Below are positions 44,222 through 55,600 of a stretch of DNA of 64,000 bases, in pieces. The translations under genes and the position numbers were made by a program. This DNA is from Robinsoniella peoriensis (GTDB lineage: Bacteria > Bacillota > Clostridia > Lachnospirales > Lachnospiraceae), in assembly GCF_000797495.1 (NCBI RefSeq), contig NZ_JTGN01000015.1:1-64000 (forward strand), in the 5' to 3' direction. Position 1 is the stretch's first letter, and every line of letters starts with the position of its first letter. The notes beneath the pieces are model-generated. The model worked only from the letters and a program-made list of their open reading frames with translations. It was not told where the DNA came from and did not search any database.

Positions 44222-44521
44222 TCAACCGCATTTTCTTCTGCTGTTAACATACTTATCCTTTTTTCTTTTATTGGAAACCAGCTCCATAACTTTTGCCTTG
44301 TACTCTTCATCAATACTGATTCTGGCAAGGCTGACTAACCGATAGGTATCCAGATGATATGGCAGACTTTTATGAAGCGCCAGATCCACCAGATACTTTG
44401 CCGACTTAAAACTGCTGAGATGCGTATGTCCCTCTTCAAATCTCTTATCTGTATTATGTACCACAAAACCACCATCTGCACGGTATACCTTGAAAGATTG
44501 TTTCGAATAAATTTGATTCAT
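44222..44521 (-). CDS. Hypothetical basic protein, 99 residues
   Basis: AGGAGG lies nine bases before the ATG, which supports a real gene. Sequence MNQIYSKQSFKVYRADGGFV ... HTHLSSFKSAKYLVDLALHK, with a Lys/Arg-rich C-terminus (NKRKKDKYVNSRRKCG). No membrane segment or signal. I do not recognise the family; the small alpha/beta-like N-half and basic tail would fit a nucleic-acid-associated protein, but that is a guess. Followed by its own terminator. Confidence 0.65.
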   Translation of the reverse strand: MNQIYSKQSFKVYRADGGFVVHNTDKRFEEGHTHLSSFKSAKYLVDLALHKSLPYHLDTYRLVSLARISIDEEYKAKVMELVSNKRKKDKYVNSRRKCG

Positions 44522-44660
44522 AGAACATTCCTCCTGTTAAATTTTGTCGTAAGCAGAACACAGTCCGCTTTTCCTGATTGTAGCAGTTAATCATAAAACT
44601 CAAGTCTGTTTTTTGTAAAATCTGTGTCAGATCTACGTTGTGGAATTTCCTCTAAAAGCA

Positions 44661-44706
44661 AAAGACAAAAGCATTGTCCTTTGTATAAGACTATGCCTTT
44701 GTCTTT
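44661..44706 (-). terminator. Terminator of the aconitase gene
   Basis: Interrupted stem AAAGACAAA-GCAT...ATGC-TTTGTCTTT (44661-44679 with 44689-44706), T-rich on the exit side of the minus strand. The gap 44522-44712 holds no other gene. Confidence 0.7.
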
Positions 44707-44712
44707 CTATTA

Positions 44713-47001
44713 TTAACCTTTATAGTAATTTATTAAACAACCTTTCAGGATGATGGTTCTTTCATCATCTGTCAGTTCGCCCATCTTAAGGGTGAACTCT
44801 TTCATTGTGTCACCCACTACATAAGCTTTAATCTCAGTTGCTTTGTCTTCTATTGCCTTACGCACATCCGGTACATAGATATAATCTCCGTTTTTAAACG
44901 GAAGATCACCTTTATCAACCAGGAATGGAAGCATTCCCCAGTTAATCAGATTGGAACGGTAACGCTTTGTCGCATATTCATTTGCGATATTTGCCCATCC
45001 TCCAAGTACTTTCTGACAGGAAGCTGCCTGTTCACGTGCAGAACCATCACCCGGTTTTACGGCGAAAATGGTACTTCCGATTCCGGTATTCTGCTCATTT
45101 GCATCCGGGTATAAGGTATGGATGGTATTTACAACCGGTTCCAACTCTGCCAGGGCATCGTATGGTGCACCGCCGGTAAGTCTTGCTTTTTCAGCTGCAT
45201 ATACCTCTTTCGCACGTCCAACATAAGCCGGGTCTTTTCTGGAAAGGGTAAATTCAGCCAGTCCCAGTGGGTTGGAACGGTAAGATGAAGTCTCTCCGGA
45301 AGGAATCAGCTCATCCGTTGTGGTAACCGGATCATGAATCTCACATACTACCTTGAGGATCATATTGTCCGTAAGTGCAGACATTGCAGGCCAGTCTTTA
45401 ATGTTCGGTCCGAATTTAATTTCAACAGAAGGATCTGCAATCCCCTTGCTGTCGAATACACGGTTTTCATATATACTCTTATCAAAGAAATATTTTGGTT
45501 TGCTGTAATTTACATCCACATCCGTTGCCGCTGTCAGATATCCTTTGTTTGCAGCTGTTGCCGCAATGGAACGGGCATCCATAAGTGCTACAGAAGAAAT
45601 CTGTCCGTTCTGAAGCTTACTTCCTTCTCTGTTAGGGAAGTTTCTGGTGGAATGACGGATACTGAATGCATTATTCGCCGGTGTATCACCTGCACCAAAG
45701 CAAGGACCGCAAAATGCCGTCTTCACAATGGCTCCTGTTGCCATCAACTCTGCTAGTCTTCCATTTTTAGCTAACTCCATATAAATCGGCGTACTTGCCG
45801 GGTAAATGCTAAGGGTAAATTCATCAGATCCAATACTTGCACCTTTTAAGATGTCTGCTGCATCGCAGATATTTTCGAATCCGCCGCCGGCACATCCTGC
45901 AATAATACCCTGATCTACATAGAGTCTGCCGCCGCGTACTTTATCTTTTAAAGTAAAGTCTACAGCTCCGTCCAGGCTTACCAGCGCCTTCTTTTCCACA
46001 TCAGCAAGGATATCCATTAAGTTTGCATTTAACTCCTCAATGGTATATGTATTGCTTGGATGGAAAGGCATTGCGATCATTGGTCTTACCTGGCTTAAAT
46101 CTACATAGACCATACCGTCATAGTAAGTTACGGCTCCCGGTGCAAGTTCCTTATACTCTTCACTTCTTCCATGAATGTCATAGAAATCCTTAATCTCACT
46201 GTCGGTCTTCCAGATTGAGGACAGACAGGTGGTCTCCGTAGTCATAACATCAATGCCGATTCTGAAATCAGCAGTTAACTTATCAACTCCCGGTCCCACA
46301 AATTCCATTACTTTATTGTTTACATACCCATTGGCAAATACGGCTCCGATAATTGCCAGTGCAACGTCCTGAGGTCCAACACCCTTAACCGGTTCTCCCT
46401 CCAGATAAACACCTACTACTCCGGGCATATTAATATCATAAGTTTTTGACAATAACTGTTTTACAAGCTCCGGACCGCCTTCACCCATTGCCATTGTACC
46501 TAAAGCACCATAGCGGGTATGAGAATCAGATCCCAGAATCATTTTTCCTCCGCCTGCCAGCATTTCTCTGGCAAACTGGTGAATAACTGCCTGATGAGGA
46601 GGAACATAAACCCCGCCATATTTTTTCGCACAGGTAAGTCCGAACATGTGATCGTCTTCATTGATCGTTCCGCCAACGGCACATAAGCTGTTATGGCAGT
46701 TTGTCAAAACGTATGGTACCGGAAATTTTTCAAGTCCGGATGCACGTGCTGTCTGGATAATACCAACAAACGTAATATCATGGGATGTGAGCTTGTCAAA
46801 TTTAACCTTCAGCTTTTCCATATTTCCGGAAGTATTATGGCTTTCTAAAATACCATAAGCAATTGTATTTTTGGCAGCCTCGGCTTTTGCAGGAACGTTA
46901 TCGCCTAATTTGCTTTTTAAAACGGCAGCAGCATCGGCATTATCTTCCACGATTTCTGTCCCGTTCAACAGGTATACGCCATTATCGTATAATTTTACCA
47001 T
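44713..47001 (-). CDS. Aconitate hydratase family protein
   Basis: 762 residues, cytoplasmic, of the aconitase/isopropylmalate isomerase superfamily. The [4Fe-4S] cysteines are recognisable in LTNCHNSLC-type and [11 protein letters not shown] segments (CGPC near residue 430). [19 protein letters not shown] is the substrate/cluster loop; the C-terminal swivel domain contains GSSREQ-like [22 protein letters not shown] and [16 protein letters not shown]. Typical members interconvert citrate and isocitrate; gut Firmicutes versions are often annotated only as hydratase, so the exact substrate is uncertain. Follows a CdaR-like regulator by 68 bases and is probably its target. Confidence 0.85.
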   Translation of the reverse strand: MVKLYDNGVYLLNGTEIVEDNADAAAVLKSKLGDNVPAKAEAAKNTIAYGILESHNTSGNMEKLKVKFDKLTSHDITFVGIIQTARASGLEKFPVPYVLTNCHNSLCAVGGTINEDDHMFGLTCAKKYGGVYVPPHQAVIHQFAREMLAGGGKMILGSDSHTRYGALGTMAMGEGGPELVKQLLSKTYDINMPGVVGVYLEGEPVKGVGPQDVALAIIGAVFANGYVNNKVMEFVGPGVDKLTADFRIGIDVMTTETTCLSSIWKTDSEIKDFYDIHGRSEEYKELAPGAVTYYDGMVYVDLSQVRPMIAMPFHPSNTYTIEELNANLMDILADVEKKALVSLDGAVDFTLKDKVRGGRLYVDQGIIAGCAGGGFENICDAADILKGASIGSDEFTLSIYPASTPIYMELAKNGRLAELMATGAIVKTAFCGPCFGAGDTPANNAFSIRHSTRNFPNREGSKLQNGQISSVALMDARSIAATAANKGYLTAATDVDVNYSKPKYFFDKSIYENRVFDSKGIADPSVEIKFGPNIKDWPAMSALTDNMILKVVCEIHDPVTTTDELIPSGETSSYRSNPLGLAEFTLSRKDPAYVGRAKEVYAAEKARLTGGAPYDALAELEPVVNTIHTLYPDANEQNTGIGSTIFAVKPGDGSAREQAASCQKVLGGWANIANEYATKRYRSNLINWGMLPFLVDKGDLPFKNGDYIYVPDVRKAIEDKATEIKAYVVGDTMKEFTLKMGELTDDERTIILKGCLINYYKG

Positions 47002-47031
47002 TGATAGTTACTCCTTTTCTATTTTGTTTCC

Positions 47032-47056
47032 CAGAACCTGTCTGAGACAGATTCTG
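47032..47056. promoter_or_regulatory. 25-bp near-perfect palindrome between regulator and aconitase genes
   Basis: CAGAACCTGTCT / AGACAGATTCTG arms of 12 bp with one mismatch around a single central base. Too tight for a normal terminator loop, so an operator or an RNA hairpin with a forced loop is more likely. Lies 30-55 bases before the aconitase start. Confidence 0.5.
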
Positions 47057-47069
47057 ATTTATCTTAATT

Positions 47070-48158
47070 TTAAAAATCCTGTATTTCCATATATTTCATA
47101 TAATTTACAACCATGAGGGCAATCTTGAACGTTAATGCATCATCAAACACGCGGATATCAAGACCGGTGCTCTTCTGGAGTTTTTCCAGACGGTAAACTA
47201 ACGTATTACGATGAACGAAAAGCTGTCTGGAAGTCTCGGAGACATTCAGATTGTTTTCAAAGAATTTATTGATGGTCATCAGGGTTTCATCATCAAAGCT
47301 ATCCGGCATTTTTTCTCCGAATACTTCCTTCATGAACATCTGACACAGCGGAATCGGAAGCTGATAGATGAGTCGTCCAATACCCAGTGTATTGTATGCA
47401 ATAATATTTTTCTCAACGTAGAAGATTTTCCCCACGTCCAGCGCCATCTTCGCTTCTTTATAAGACTTCGATACCAATTTAATTTCATCCACAATCGTTC
47501 CGTAAGCTATACGGACACTGGACATAGCCTCAGCATTTAACATGTCTCTAAGCATCTTGGCAATCTCATCAATATCCTCATAAGTATCCTCCGGCTTTAA
47601 TTCTTTCACCAAAATAATACTTTTTTCATCTACAGCAGTAATATAATCCTTCGGTTTTGATGCAAACAGGCTTTTTACTGTCTCCAGTGCATTGTTATCC
47701 TTCTCATATTTTGTTTCTACCATAAATACCACACGTCTTGCTTCCGTTTCAATATGAAGCTTCTTTGCGCGGTTATAAATATCTACTAATAACAGGTTGT
47801 CCAGCAATAAGTTCTGGATAAAGTTATTCTTATCAAAACGTTCTTTATAAGCTACAATCAGATTCTGGATTTCACAGACTGCAACTTTTCCTATCATATA
47901 TGCATCTTCGCTGGAACCCTTGGCAATCAGCACGTATTCTACGGTTCTCTCATCAAATATCTTAAAGAAATGATATCCCTGTATAACCTGACTGTCAGCT
48001 GCAGAATCAGCAAACAGCTGCACAGTATCACCTGCGATGTCATTGTCTGCAAATGTCGTAACGACCAAACGGCCCTCCAGATCCATGATACACAAATCAA
48101 TCCTGGTGATTGCACGTAATTCGTCAATAGCATTTTGTAAAACCTGGCTTGAAATCAT
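47070..48158 (-). CDS. CdaR/PucR-type sugar-diacid regulator
   Basis: 362 residues. N-terminal sensor of the CdaR (sugar diacid recognition) type (1-130; MISSQVLQNAIDELRAITRIDLCIMD), a central GGDEF-like fold domain without catalytic motif (about 135-270), and the C-terminal PucR helix-turn-helix (LNVSETSRQLFVHRNTLVYRLEKLQKSTGLDI, about 312-343). Family members respond to glycerate or glucarate-type acids. Here it precedes an aconitase-family gene, suggesting a response to an organic di- or tricarboxylate (inference). Good promoter upstream. Confidence 0.87.
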   Translation of the reverse strand: MISSQVLQNAIDELRAITRIDLCIMDLEGRLVVTTFADNDIAGDTVQLFADSAADSQVIQGYHFFKIFDERTVEYVLIAKGSSEDAYMIGKVAVCEIQNLIVAYKERFDKNNFIQNLLLDNLLLVDIYNRAKKLHIETEARRVVFMVETKYEKDNNALETVKSLFASKPKDYITAVDEKSIILVKELKPEDTYEDIDEIAKMLRDMLNAEAMSSVRIAYGTIVDEIKLVSKSYKEAKMALDVGKIFYVEKNIIAYNTLGIGRLIYQLPIPLCQMFMKEVFGEKMPDSFDDETLMTINKFFENNLNVSETSRQLFVHRNTLVYRLEKLQKSTGLDIRVFDDALTFKIALMVVNYMKYMEIQDF

Positions 48159-48193
48159 TCTTTCACTTCCTCACTTTGTAAATTTATACAGAT

Positions 48194-48222
48194 ACTATAA
48201 AACATTTTCGGGAAAATAGCAA
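48194..48222 (-). promoter_or_regulatory. Promoter of the CdaR-like gene
   Basis: Minus strand TTGCTA (48217-48222), 17-base spacer, TATAGT (48194-48199). The spacer coincides with an AT-rich inverted repeat that may also end the upstream gene. Confidence 0.65.
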
Positions 48223-48227
48223 ATGTT

Positions 48228-48686
48228 TTACGCATGTTTCCCCATCACCCCATAAATAATTCCATGGAGCGGTTCCAGATTATCCCACACCACACGGTTC
48301 GAATCCACAGACTTTTCTCCGCAGTCAATGATACCGGTATGGGATTTAATGTCTTCCATTTTTGCCTCCATTGCCTTCAATTCCGTGGGTGCAAGTCCCT
48401 TTTTCACATCCAGCATGGATCCTGCAAACTTGTCGGCGTAAACATGGGCGAGAATTTCTATCGCCAATGAATGCCTCTTAATTTCCAATTCACACCCAAA
48501 CTTTTCCTTGTATCGTCCGAGGGCATAGTCCGCAAGTGCCAGCGAGCCATTGCCTTCCTCATCCAGATAATCTTTCAAAATCTGGTCGCATACAATACGC
48601 ACCCAGCTCTTCTCATATTTAACCGAAATGCCCCGGTATTCTTTTTCCCATTCCACATCTGTTTGTGCATTGTTTAATTCATCCAT
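48228..48686 (-). CDS. Hypothetical protein, 152 residues
   Basis: AAGGAG precedes the ATG. Sequence is soluble, mixed alpha and charged (WVRIVCDQILKDYLDEEGNG, FGCELEIKRHSLAIEILAHV, HVYADKFAGSMLDVKKGLAP), with two conserved-looking Cys (about 33 and 122). No signal peptide or membrane helix. I do not recognise a family. Upstream (48687-48836) lie two TCTGCATAT direct repeats 20 bases apart (48738 and 48758) and no other gene. Confidence 0.7.
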   Translation of the reverse strand: MDELNNAQTDVEWEKEYRGISVKYEKSWVRIVCDQILKDYLDEEGNGSLALADYALGRYKEKFGCELEIKRHSLAIEILAHVYADKFAGSMLDVKKGLAPTELKAMEAKMEDIKSHTGIIDCGEKSVDSNRVVWDNLEPLHGIIYGVMGKHA

Positions 48687-48836
48687 AAAGGCTCCTTATA
48701 TCATCTTCGGTATTTCTATCTGATTTCCTTACATATGTCTGCATATTTATTCATTTATCTGCATATGGTAATTATTTTTATTAAATCTTATTGTTATACT
48801 TATTATGTTCTATTATGAAGGAGATATTTACTGCCG

Positions 48837-49103
48837 TCAATTATTTTCTTGAATAATCAGGTATTTTGCCCTTTCATAATCCTTTTTTTCCACAAAGATC
48901 TTATACTGTCGTTCGTAAGCAGGGTCCACGCCGGCACTTCCAAAATTTGCTCTTGCCGTACCTCTTCCAGGAATCCATTGTCCGCCGTGATTGATGACTT
49001 TATAATCGTATTTAATCTTTTCCCGGTCCAGAATGTCACGGACACGGTTCATTTCAACCAGAGAGTAACCTATATAAACATCACTTTTATTAAAACTGAA
49101 CAT
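48837..49103 (-). CDS. Small DUF2007-like protein
   Basis: 88 residues with GGAGGG before the ATG. The sequence VYIGYSLVEMNRVRDILDRE and the C-terminal YKIFVEKKDYERAKYLI resemble the DUF2007 (putative signal-transducing) ferredoxin-like fold in which a short loop region (GGQWIPGRGTARANFGS) is inserted. Function unknown. Monocistronic appearance, between the hypothetical protein and the second sensor kinase. Confidence 0.65.
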   Translation of the reverse strand: MFSFNKSDVYIGYSLVEMNRVRDILDREKIKYDYKVINHGGQWIPGRGTARANFGSAGVDPAYERQYKIFVEKKDYERAKYLIIQENN

Positions 49104-49215
49104 TTTATCGCCCTCCTGTCATTTTGGATTTCTTCCTATTATAATATTACAATATTTCAGACCTGATTGCAATCTTTGTTCGGGTACCTGCCGGATAAAG
49201 TTTAAATTGCAATAC

Positions 49216-51000
49216 CTAACAAGGGGGAATTCCCTCCGGTACTGTGGCTGCCCCTTCTGATGCAAGCCAGAGGGTACGCTGGTTTTTCACCGGAATCAGG
49301 ATAGTAACTGTTGTTCCCCGGTTCTCCTTGCTTTCAATTTTGATTCCGTACTCACTTCCATACAGCAGTTTCAGCCTGTCAGACACGTTGTTGATTCCTA
49401 TTCCGCTGAAATGATCTGTTTTGGCATTTTCTCCTGTTAATTTTCGCAGGTTCTCGTCTGCTATCCCCACACCATTATCGATAATCTGAAGTTGAAGCTT
49501 TCCACTGAGCATACGAACCAAAATCTTGATATTTCCCTTTGCCTCATAAGGAAACGCATGAAAAAATGCATTTTCCACAAATGGCTGCAGTATCATCTTC
49601 GGTATTTTGCATTCCTCACACCCGAAGGTTACAAAATATTCCACCTGTATTTTATCACCGTATCTGGTATTATTTATCAGCACATAATTTTTCAGGTTTT
49701 CTATTTCCCTTTCTATGGTAATATACTCGTCCATATTGCTGATTGTACTTCTCAGCAGAGCAATAAAGGCATCTATAGTCTTGGTTGATTTTTCAACATC
49801 TCCCTGAAAAATAAGCCATTTTATGCTTGCCAGGGTATTATAAATATAATGCGGGTTTATCTGCATCTGCAAAGCCGCAATCTCCGCCCTGCGTTTCTCC
49901 TTCTGGATTGTCAGAAGCTCACCGATATATCTGTTTAGCTCGTCCAGCATCTCATTGTATGTACAGGATAATTCCTCAATTTCTCTAGATCCCGTAAGTT
50001 CTATGTGTTCATCATACCGGGTCTTTCTGGCATTTGACATTTTATATACCAGTTTGGACAGGGGGCGTGCTGTCTGTCTGGTTATGAAGAATATTATGAT
50101 GCTTGCCGCCGCCATAATGCCTCCACAGATAACCCAGAGCAACGGTTCATTATACAGGTTACCCAGCGCTTTCTGGGTGTTGATAATGCCATATGCCGTA
50201 CAGTGATAATAGGCAAGTTTTTTTTCCAGTACCATACCCGGATTCTTTTGTGGCATTTGCTTCCAGACCATCTGCTTATCAGAGGAAGAAACAACCTTAC
50301 CTGTCTGATCCACCATATAAAACTCCGCATATTGTGAAGTAAAATATTCATAATACCTCTTAAAATCTCTTTCTTTAAGTGTTATGTATGCCACCCCGTA
50401 TGGGACTTCACTTCCGGTTGCCCTGAGCGCTTTTACCGCCATCATGACCGGCGTATTTCTGGTCGTTGAAGTATAGCCGTTTTGTTTAAATATATACTGC
50501 ACCGTCTCAGGATTTTCCAGTGCATATTTTGCTTCTTCCGAACCAATAATTTCTGAGACAGGCGTTATTATTGTTTCTTCCCGGTTGAGATAACTCTTTC
50601 CGCTCTTGCTGACTACCATGGCACTGATATTGTCCATACTTGAGGGGATTGCTTTCTTCATGTCCTGATCAGCCTTATACGTTATCTTAAATGTAAACTG
50701 AGGGCTCTGCGCTCCGTCATGCAGGTACAATTTTAAATTCCAGCTGGAATTTAACGCACTGAACAGCTTCATCAGATCTTCATGATAATTATTCAGTTCA
50801 TGCTCGATCCTTAAAAACACTTTTTCCTGGGACCTTATATAGGTATCTACAAATATTTTTTTTGACATACCGATAATGACTGCAGTAACTGCAAGAATGG
50901 CACACAGAATTCCGGCAGTCACAACTGCAAGAATTTTAGTAACCATGCTGTTGGAGTGCACTTTTTTTCCTGTCCATATGCTTCTCTTCATCCGGATCAC
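49216..51000 (-). CDS. YesM-type sensor histidine kinase of the dockerin-enzyme cluster
   Basis: 594 residues from a GTG at 51000 that overlaps the response-regulator stop by four bases (GTGA); an ATG three codons later is an alternative. Membrane segments at about 23-44 and 287-306 flank an extracellular sensor of about 240 residues. HAMP about 307-360, His384 in QINPHYIYNTLASI, N-box LQPFVENAFFHAF, IIDNGVGI and GIGINNVSDR. It ends with an unusual tail (EGAATVPEGIPPC). Translationally coupled to its regulator and located next to the dockerin enzymes, so probably their sensor. Confidence 0.9.
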   Translation of the reverse strand: MIRMKRSIWTGKKVHSNSMVTKILAVVTAGILCAILAVTAVIIGMSKKIFVDTYIRSQEKVFLRIEHELNNYHEDLMKLFSALNSSWNLKLYLHDGAQSPQFTFKITYKADQDMKKAIPSSMDNISAMVVSKSGKSYLNREETIITPVSEIIGSEEAKYALENPETVQYIFKQNGYTSTTRNTPVMMAVKALRATGSEVPYGVAYITLKERDFKRYYEYFTSQYAEFYMVDQTGKVVSSSDKQMVWKQMPQKNPGMVLEKKLAYYHCTAYGIINTQKALGNLYNEPLLWVICGGIMAAASIIIFFITRQTARPLSKLVYKMSNARKTRYDEHIELTGSREIEELSCTYNEMLDELNRYIGELLTIQKEKRRAEIAALQMQINPHYIYNTLASIKWLIFQGDVEKSTKTIDAFIALLRSTISNMDEYITIEREIENLKNYVLINNTRYGDKIQVEYFVTFGCEECKIPKMILQPFVENAFFHAFPYEAKGNIKILVRMLSGKLQLQIIDNGVGIADENLRKLTGENAKTDHFSGIGINNVSDRLKLLYGSEYGIKIESKENRGTTVTILIPVKNQRTLWLASEGAATVPEGIPPC

Positions 51001-52538
51001 CGACTATCCCTTCTGTATGCACTGGGTGTTTTACCTGCGATTTTCTTAAATACCCTGCAAAAATAGCTGTGATCGGAATAACCTACCACAGAGCTGACCT
51101 GTGCAATAGAATATCTGGAATCTTTCAGAAACTCACAGGCTTTCTGTATGCGGATTTTATTGAGATACTCACTAAATCCCTCGCAGGCATGCTGATTGAA
51201 ATAGGCGGAAAGATAGGAGTAACTGAAATTAAATTCTTCTGCAAGATTTTGCAGATTCAGTTCTTCTGTATAATGTTTCTGGATATAATCCAGTATTTTT
51301 CCAAGATATACATTCTGGTCCTCCTCCGTGGTCTCAAGGACCGTCTCTATCCTATCAAGCATCTCTTCATAAACCTCCAGGAATTCTTCACAGCATGATG
51401 ATTTCTCAATTTTATCAAAAGCTTCCCGGCTGATTTCCTCCAATTCCTGCACCCGTTCTTCTGAATCTCCTATGAGGTTATACAGAAGATTTTTTGTCTG
51501 GTTTTTCAGCTTAAATTCCGGCAACTGGCTATTCACTGCTTTTTCGATATAGACCCGGAAAATTCCTATTGCCTCATTGTATTTATGCGATACTACCGCA
51601 GATGCAAATTTACGAAAATCAAACTTCTCCAGTGATTCCTCCTCTGAAATTTCCCGGATGCTGCACAAATGCACTCCTTTGTAATAGAAACTTTCCCGTT
51701 CCAGAAAACCAGGTGTCTGGAAATCTTTTTTTAAGTCTTCCAGTTTCTTATACTGGAATCCCAGAGTTCCCAGAATTCTCTCTGAAATTAGTCCTATCTG
51801 CTCCATAAATGCATGCAGATCCTCAATCAGCCTGTCCTCGTCCCTCACCCCATAATTCAGAATTACACATAAAGTTTCTCTGCGCAGGAGAAACCTTAAA
51901 TATTTGCAGTAGGGAATGCTATTCAGAAATTCCTCTGTTTTCTCATATAACACAGGAGACATATCAACGCCGCTGCTGTCCCTGCACCGCAGCGGCAGCA
52001 CAAACAGCCGATAGCAGCTGTGGGGCAGCACTCTCAGAAACTCATCCGCTCCCTTTAGTTCATGTTCATAGCCTGCCAGATATCTTTCCAGCATCTTATC
52101 CAGGCCGGAAACCGTTTTTTTCTTAAGTTGAAGATCCGGTATCTTCTGAGATACTTTTCTTACCAGCTTCAGCAGTTCCTCCGAATTAAGCGTAGGCTTC
52201 AGAACATAGTCTACCGCTCCATTTAACAGTGCTTCCCTGACATATTCAAAATTATCATAGCTGCTCAATACAACGGTTTTAATTTCCGGATACTCTCTGC
52301 TTACTACCTTAATGAAATCCAGTCCGCTCATGACCGGCATAGCAATATCACACAGAATAATGTGAGGTTCCAGTGAAGGAATCAAATCCAGTGCTTCTTT
52401 TCCATTGGATGCCTCCCCTACTATTTCATACCCTTCCTCTTCCCATCTCATCATAAATCGTATTCCCTGCCGCATGATAAATTCGTCATCTACTATCATT
52501 ATCTTACAACTGCTCTCCATTTTCTTTTCCTTCTCCAT
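50997..52538 (-). CDS. YesN-type response regulator of the dockerin-enzyme cluster
   Basis: 513 residues; AAAGGAG precedes the ATG, with a second ATG at codon 7 as an alternative. Receiver with Asp64 (HIILCDIAMPVMSG), Ser in VVLSSYDNF and Lys in DYVLKP. Central helical linker, then AraC-type domain (about 405-512; LNLQNLAEEFNFSYSYLSAYFN, IAQVSSVVGYSDHSYFCRVFKK). Expected to bind direct-repeat sites; three 13-bp repeats at 19-base intervals lie before the GH43-dockerin gene. Confidence 0.9.
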   Translation of the reverse strand: MEKEKKMESSCKIMIVDDEFIMRQGIRFMMRWEEEGYEIVGEASNGKEALDLIPSLEPHIILCDIAMPVMSGLDFIKVVSREYPEIKTVVLSSYDNFEYVREALLNGAVDYVLKPTLNSEELLKLVRKVSQKIPDLQLKKKTVSGLDKMLERYLAGYEHELKGADEFLRVLPHSCYRLFVLPLRCRDSSGVDMSPVLYEKTEEFLNSIPYCKYLRFLLRRETLCVILNYGVRDEDRLIEDLHAFMEQIGLISERILGTLGFQYKKLEDLKKDFQTPGFLERESFYYKGVHLCSIREISEEESLEKFDFRKFASAVVSHKYNEAIGIFRVYIEKAVNSQLPEFKLKNQTKNLLYNLIGDSEERVQELEEISREAFDKIEKSSCCEEFLEVYEEMLDRIETVLETTEEDQNVYLGKILDYIQKHYTEELNLQNLAEEFNFSYSYLSAYFNQHACEGFSEYLNKIRIQKACEFLKDSRYSIAQVSSVVGYSDHSYFCRVFKKIAGKTPSAYRRDSR

Positions 52539-52583
52539 TTTCTCCTTTGTTTGACATACACTTTCCCCGGGTAAAACATAAGC

Positions 52584-52627
52584 AAAAAAATCCGGACATA
52601 TCCTAAATTAGTAAGATACATCCGGAT
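52584..52627 (-). terminator. Terminator of the GH30-dockerin gene
   Basis: ATCCGGA (52590-52596) pairs with TCCGGAT (52621-52627), extended by an inner TATC/GATA helix, then seven T on the minus strand. A second imperfect hairpin lies at about 52647-52690, next to the stop. Confidence 0.8.
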
Positions 52628-52696
52628 CTATTGCTTCACCTATCAGAGCCTGGTTTAAATACGCTTCAGCGCATGTAAAACAGGTTCTAGGATCTG

Positions 52697-55600
52697 CTAA
52701 AATGATACAATTTTTTCCGCCGCATACTGCAGAATAACCGCTGCGTCACCACTGTCTGCTGTTCCATCCCCGTTTACATCAGCTACCAGTTCCTGTTCCT
52801 CAGTAAATGGTCTGAGCTCTGCATTATACTCTAACAGTTCCGCGGAGTCATTTGTATCTACCACTCCATTCAGGTCCGTATCTCCCATAAGGCGGGCTTT
52901 AAGAATCTCATTGATCAGCCCCTTCAATACTTCGCCGATACGCTCTGCATCTGCCTCTACATCATCATAAACCTTCCGGGCTTCGTCTGTCAATCCCTGA
53001 AGTCCAGCTATACTGCTGCCCAGATATTTTCCGGGTTCCTGTAGCATGTTATCCGCCATATCCAGTGCATTTTTAAGCTCTGTTTTGTTCCCCTTTCTCA
53101 CGAGGGATGTCATGGCAGCTGCCAGTTCATTGTATGCCTTATTGATTTCCGCCTCACTGGCCTGACTGTTTTTGACTACTGCCTTGGCCGCTTCCAGTGC
53201 TGTTTTTAATTTTTCGATAGTGGATGGTGTATACTGCGCCTCATTTTTCAGCGTTGCCTCTGCTTTTTGAATCAGTATGCCAAGCCTTGAGTCCTCTCTC
53301 TTTAACAGTAAACCTGTTACTGCATCCATCAGCTTACTGGCAGCCGCATTTACTTCCTCCTGATTCATACCCTCGTTTGTATATACTCTTTTTGCCTCCG
53401 CCAGGGCATTCCTGACTGCCTGGACGCTTTCTTCCGTATACTGTGCCAGACTTTCCTCGTCTGCCAGAACCGCCTCAGCTCCTTCAATTGTTGCCAGAAG
53501 ACCTGTTTTCTGGGTATCATTCTCCAAAAGGTTGCATACTGTAATCAATTTCAAAAATGCCAAGTCCACTTCTTCCTGGGAAACGTCTGGCTTCTCCAGC
53601 ACTGCTTTTGCCATGTTAAGGGCCTCTTCTGCGGCTGCCCAGCTGCTTTCTGTAAAGCAATTGTTTTGGTTTTGCTGTATTTCCAGTTTTTCAGCCATTG
53701 CAACTGCCAGTCTCAGGCTTGTCAGATCCGTTTCTTCTGTTTCACCGCTGCCATTCAGATCTGCAAGTGCTGTACGGATATGCAAAGCTGCCTGTTCAAC
53801 ATCCTTCTGACTTGTTCCCGCCTGGTAAAGAAGGGGGTGTCCGGCTTTTACTAAATCATCAAGCACTGCCAGTTTTTCCATGGGATACAAGCTTCTGTCA
53901 ATTGCTGCTGCCCCGGCAAGTGCTTCTTTTAGTTCCTGTACTTCCAGTATATTTTGAATCCGAAGATAGGAAAGTACCGGATCTGGCCCGCCGTCTGCTG
54001 CCACGGAAAATGTAACATTTTCTTCCGTCTCGCAGGTGAACTCATAGACTTCCTCACTCCATGGATTTCCTCCCTTCCAGGTATTTGCCGTACCAAGCTC
54101 CGTAGTCTTATCTCCTGCTGTCACCGATACCTTCATTGGTCGGTCCTGGTTCCACCATTCTTTGAATCCCAGGTTTACACGGTAGTTACCGGCTTTAAGC
54201 GGAACCACATAGCTGATTGACTGCCCCTGGGCTGCGTACCATCCGGTGTCATAATTATCGTTTTTATCCCCGGTGTATGCGCCGTATTCCTCCAGGTATC
54301 CCCAGGTTCCATTCGTTAATTTCTGATCCGGGGTCTCATTTAAAAGTTTTGCATAGCTGTTAACCCGTGTATATTCCGGTGAACCCGGATTGTTGCAGTC
54401 AATAAAATACTGCACATTTCCTGTTACAACCTTAACCTCTACCGATGCTTTGGCAGATGTTTCCGGGACAGTCCCCTCCAGTGTTACATTTCCTGTAAAA
54501 TCAACACCTTCCAGCTTCCAAACAACATTTTTTTCAACTTTGTTGCCCATATTTGTCCAGGCAGATACGGCAGCCGGCAACAGAGGCTGCACCCCGCTTA
54601 CGGTATACACTGTTTTACTTTTTTCAACTTTTTCAACCTTCTCTTCCAGCGTTCCCCTTACCACTTTTGCACAGCTGATCTCCAGCAGCTTTTCATTCTG
54701 ATCCGCTGCTTTGGATATGGATATGGTATGTGTACCTTCTCCAAGGCTTCCTGTATTAAAGAGAATTGTACTGCCCTCTTTATCTGAGGAAACCAGGGAT
54801 ACTTCCTGTGGCTCCCCGCCGTCCACGGTTATATTTACAAGTGCCCCTTCCGGTGCCTTTGTTCCATAAATTAAAGCCTGACTGCCCTCAAAGGTAAAGT
54901 CAGCCGAACCATCCTGTGCTGTGGTATACTTTCCACCTCCGAAATCATCTGCGGAATCTCCCCAGGAACCTGCATAGCTAAACTTATTAATATCTGAGGT
55001 CCACTCTTCTTCCGGCTTTTCTACATCTGCATCCACGATTTTTGCATAATTGGAGGGACTGCAGATTGCACTTTTGTCATTTGCTCTTATTACATAAGTA
55101 GATACGGAGTTTGACGGCAGTGTCATATCCAGCACACCATCTGTAACATCCTGCGTTTCTGTAAGCTGGCAGCTCTCTGAATCAGAAGTACGATAAAGCT
55201 CTGCAGCTGCAGCACCGGGAAATGCACTTAGATCCACCGTTGTGTTCCGTTCACCATCAAAGTTCTGGGCAACGATAACCAGCTCGTCACCTTCCGGTGA
55301 AATAGCTGCACACATGTTGCCTTCCTGAATATCAATCATAGTGTATCCGGCTTTCAGGTATTTGCTGTACTGCATCATGGTATAGAATTGTTTTGTCACT
55401 GCCCAGTATCCTTCACCCGGCACGCCTTCTTTCCGGTTACCGTTTTCATCCACCAGATTTGTATGGTAATCCGGCACCGGCTGTCCATCTTTTTCAAATA
55501 CTGCATGAATCAGCCCCCAGTTAGAATTGGTCTGAAGACATTCATACTCACTGTCTGCCACCAGCCATGCAATCCATGCGCTAGGCTGCATATATTTAAG

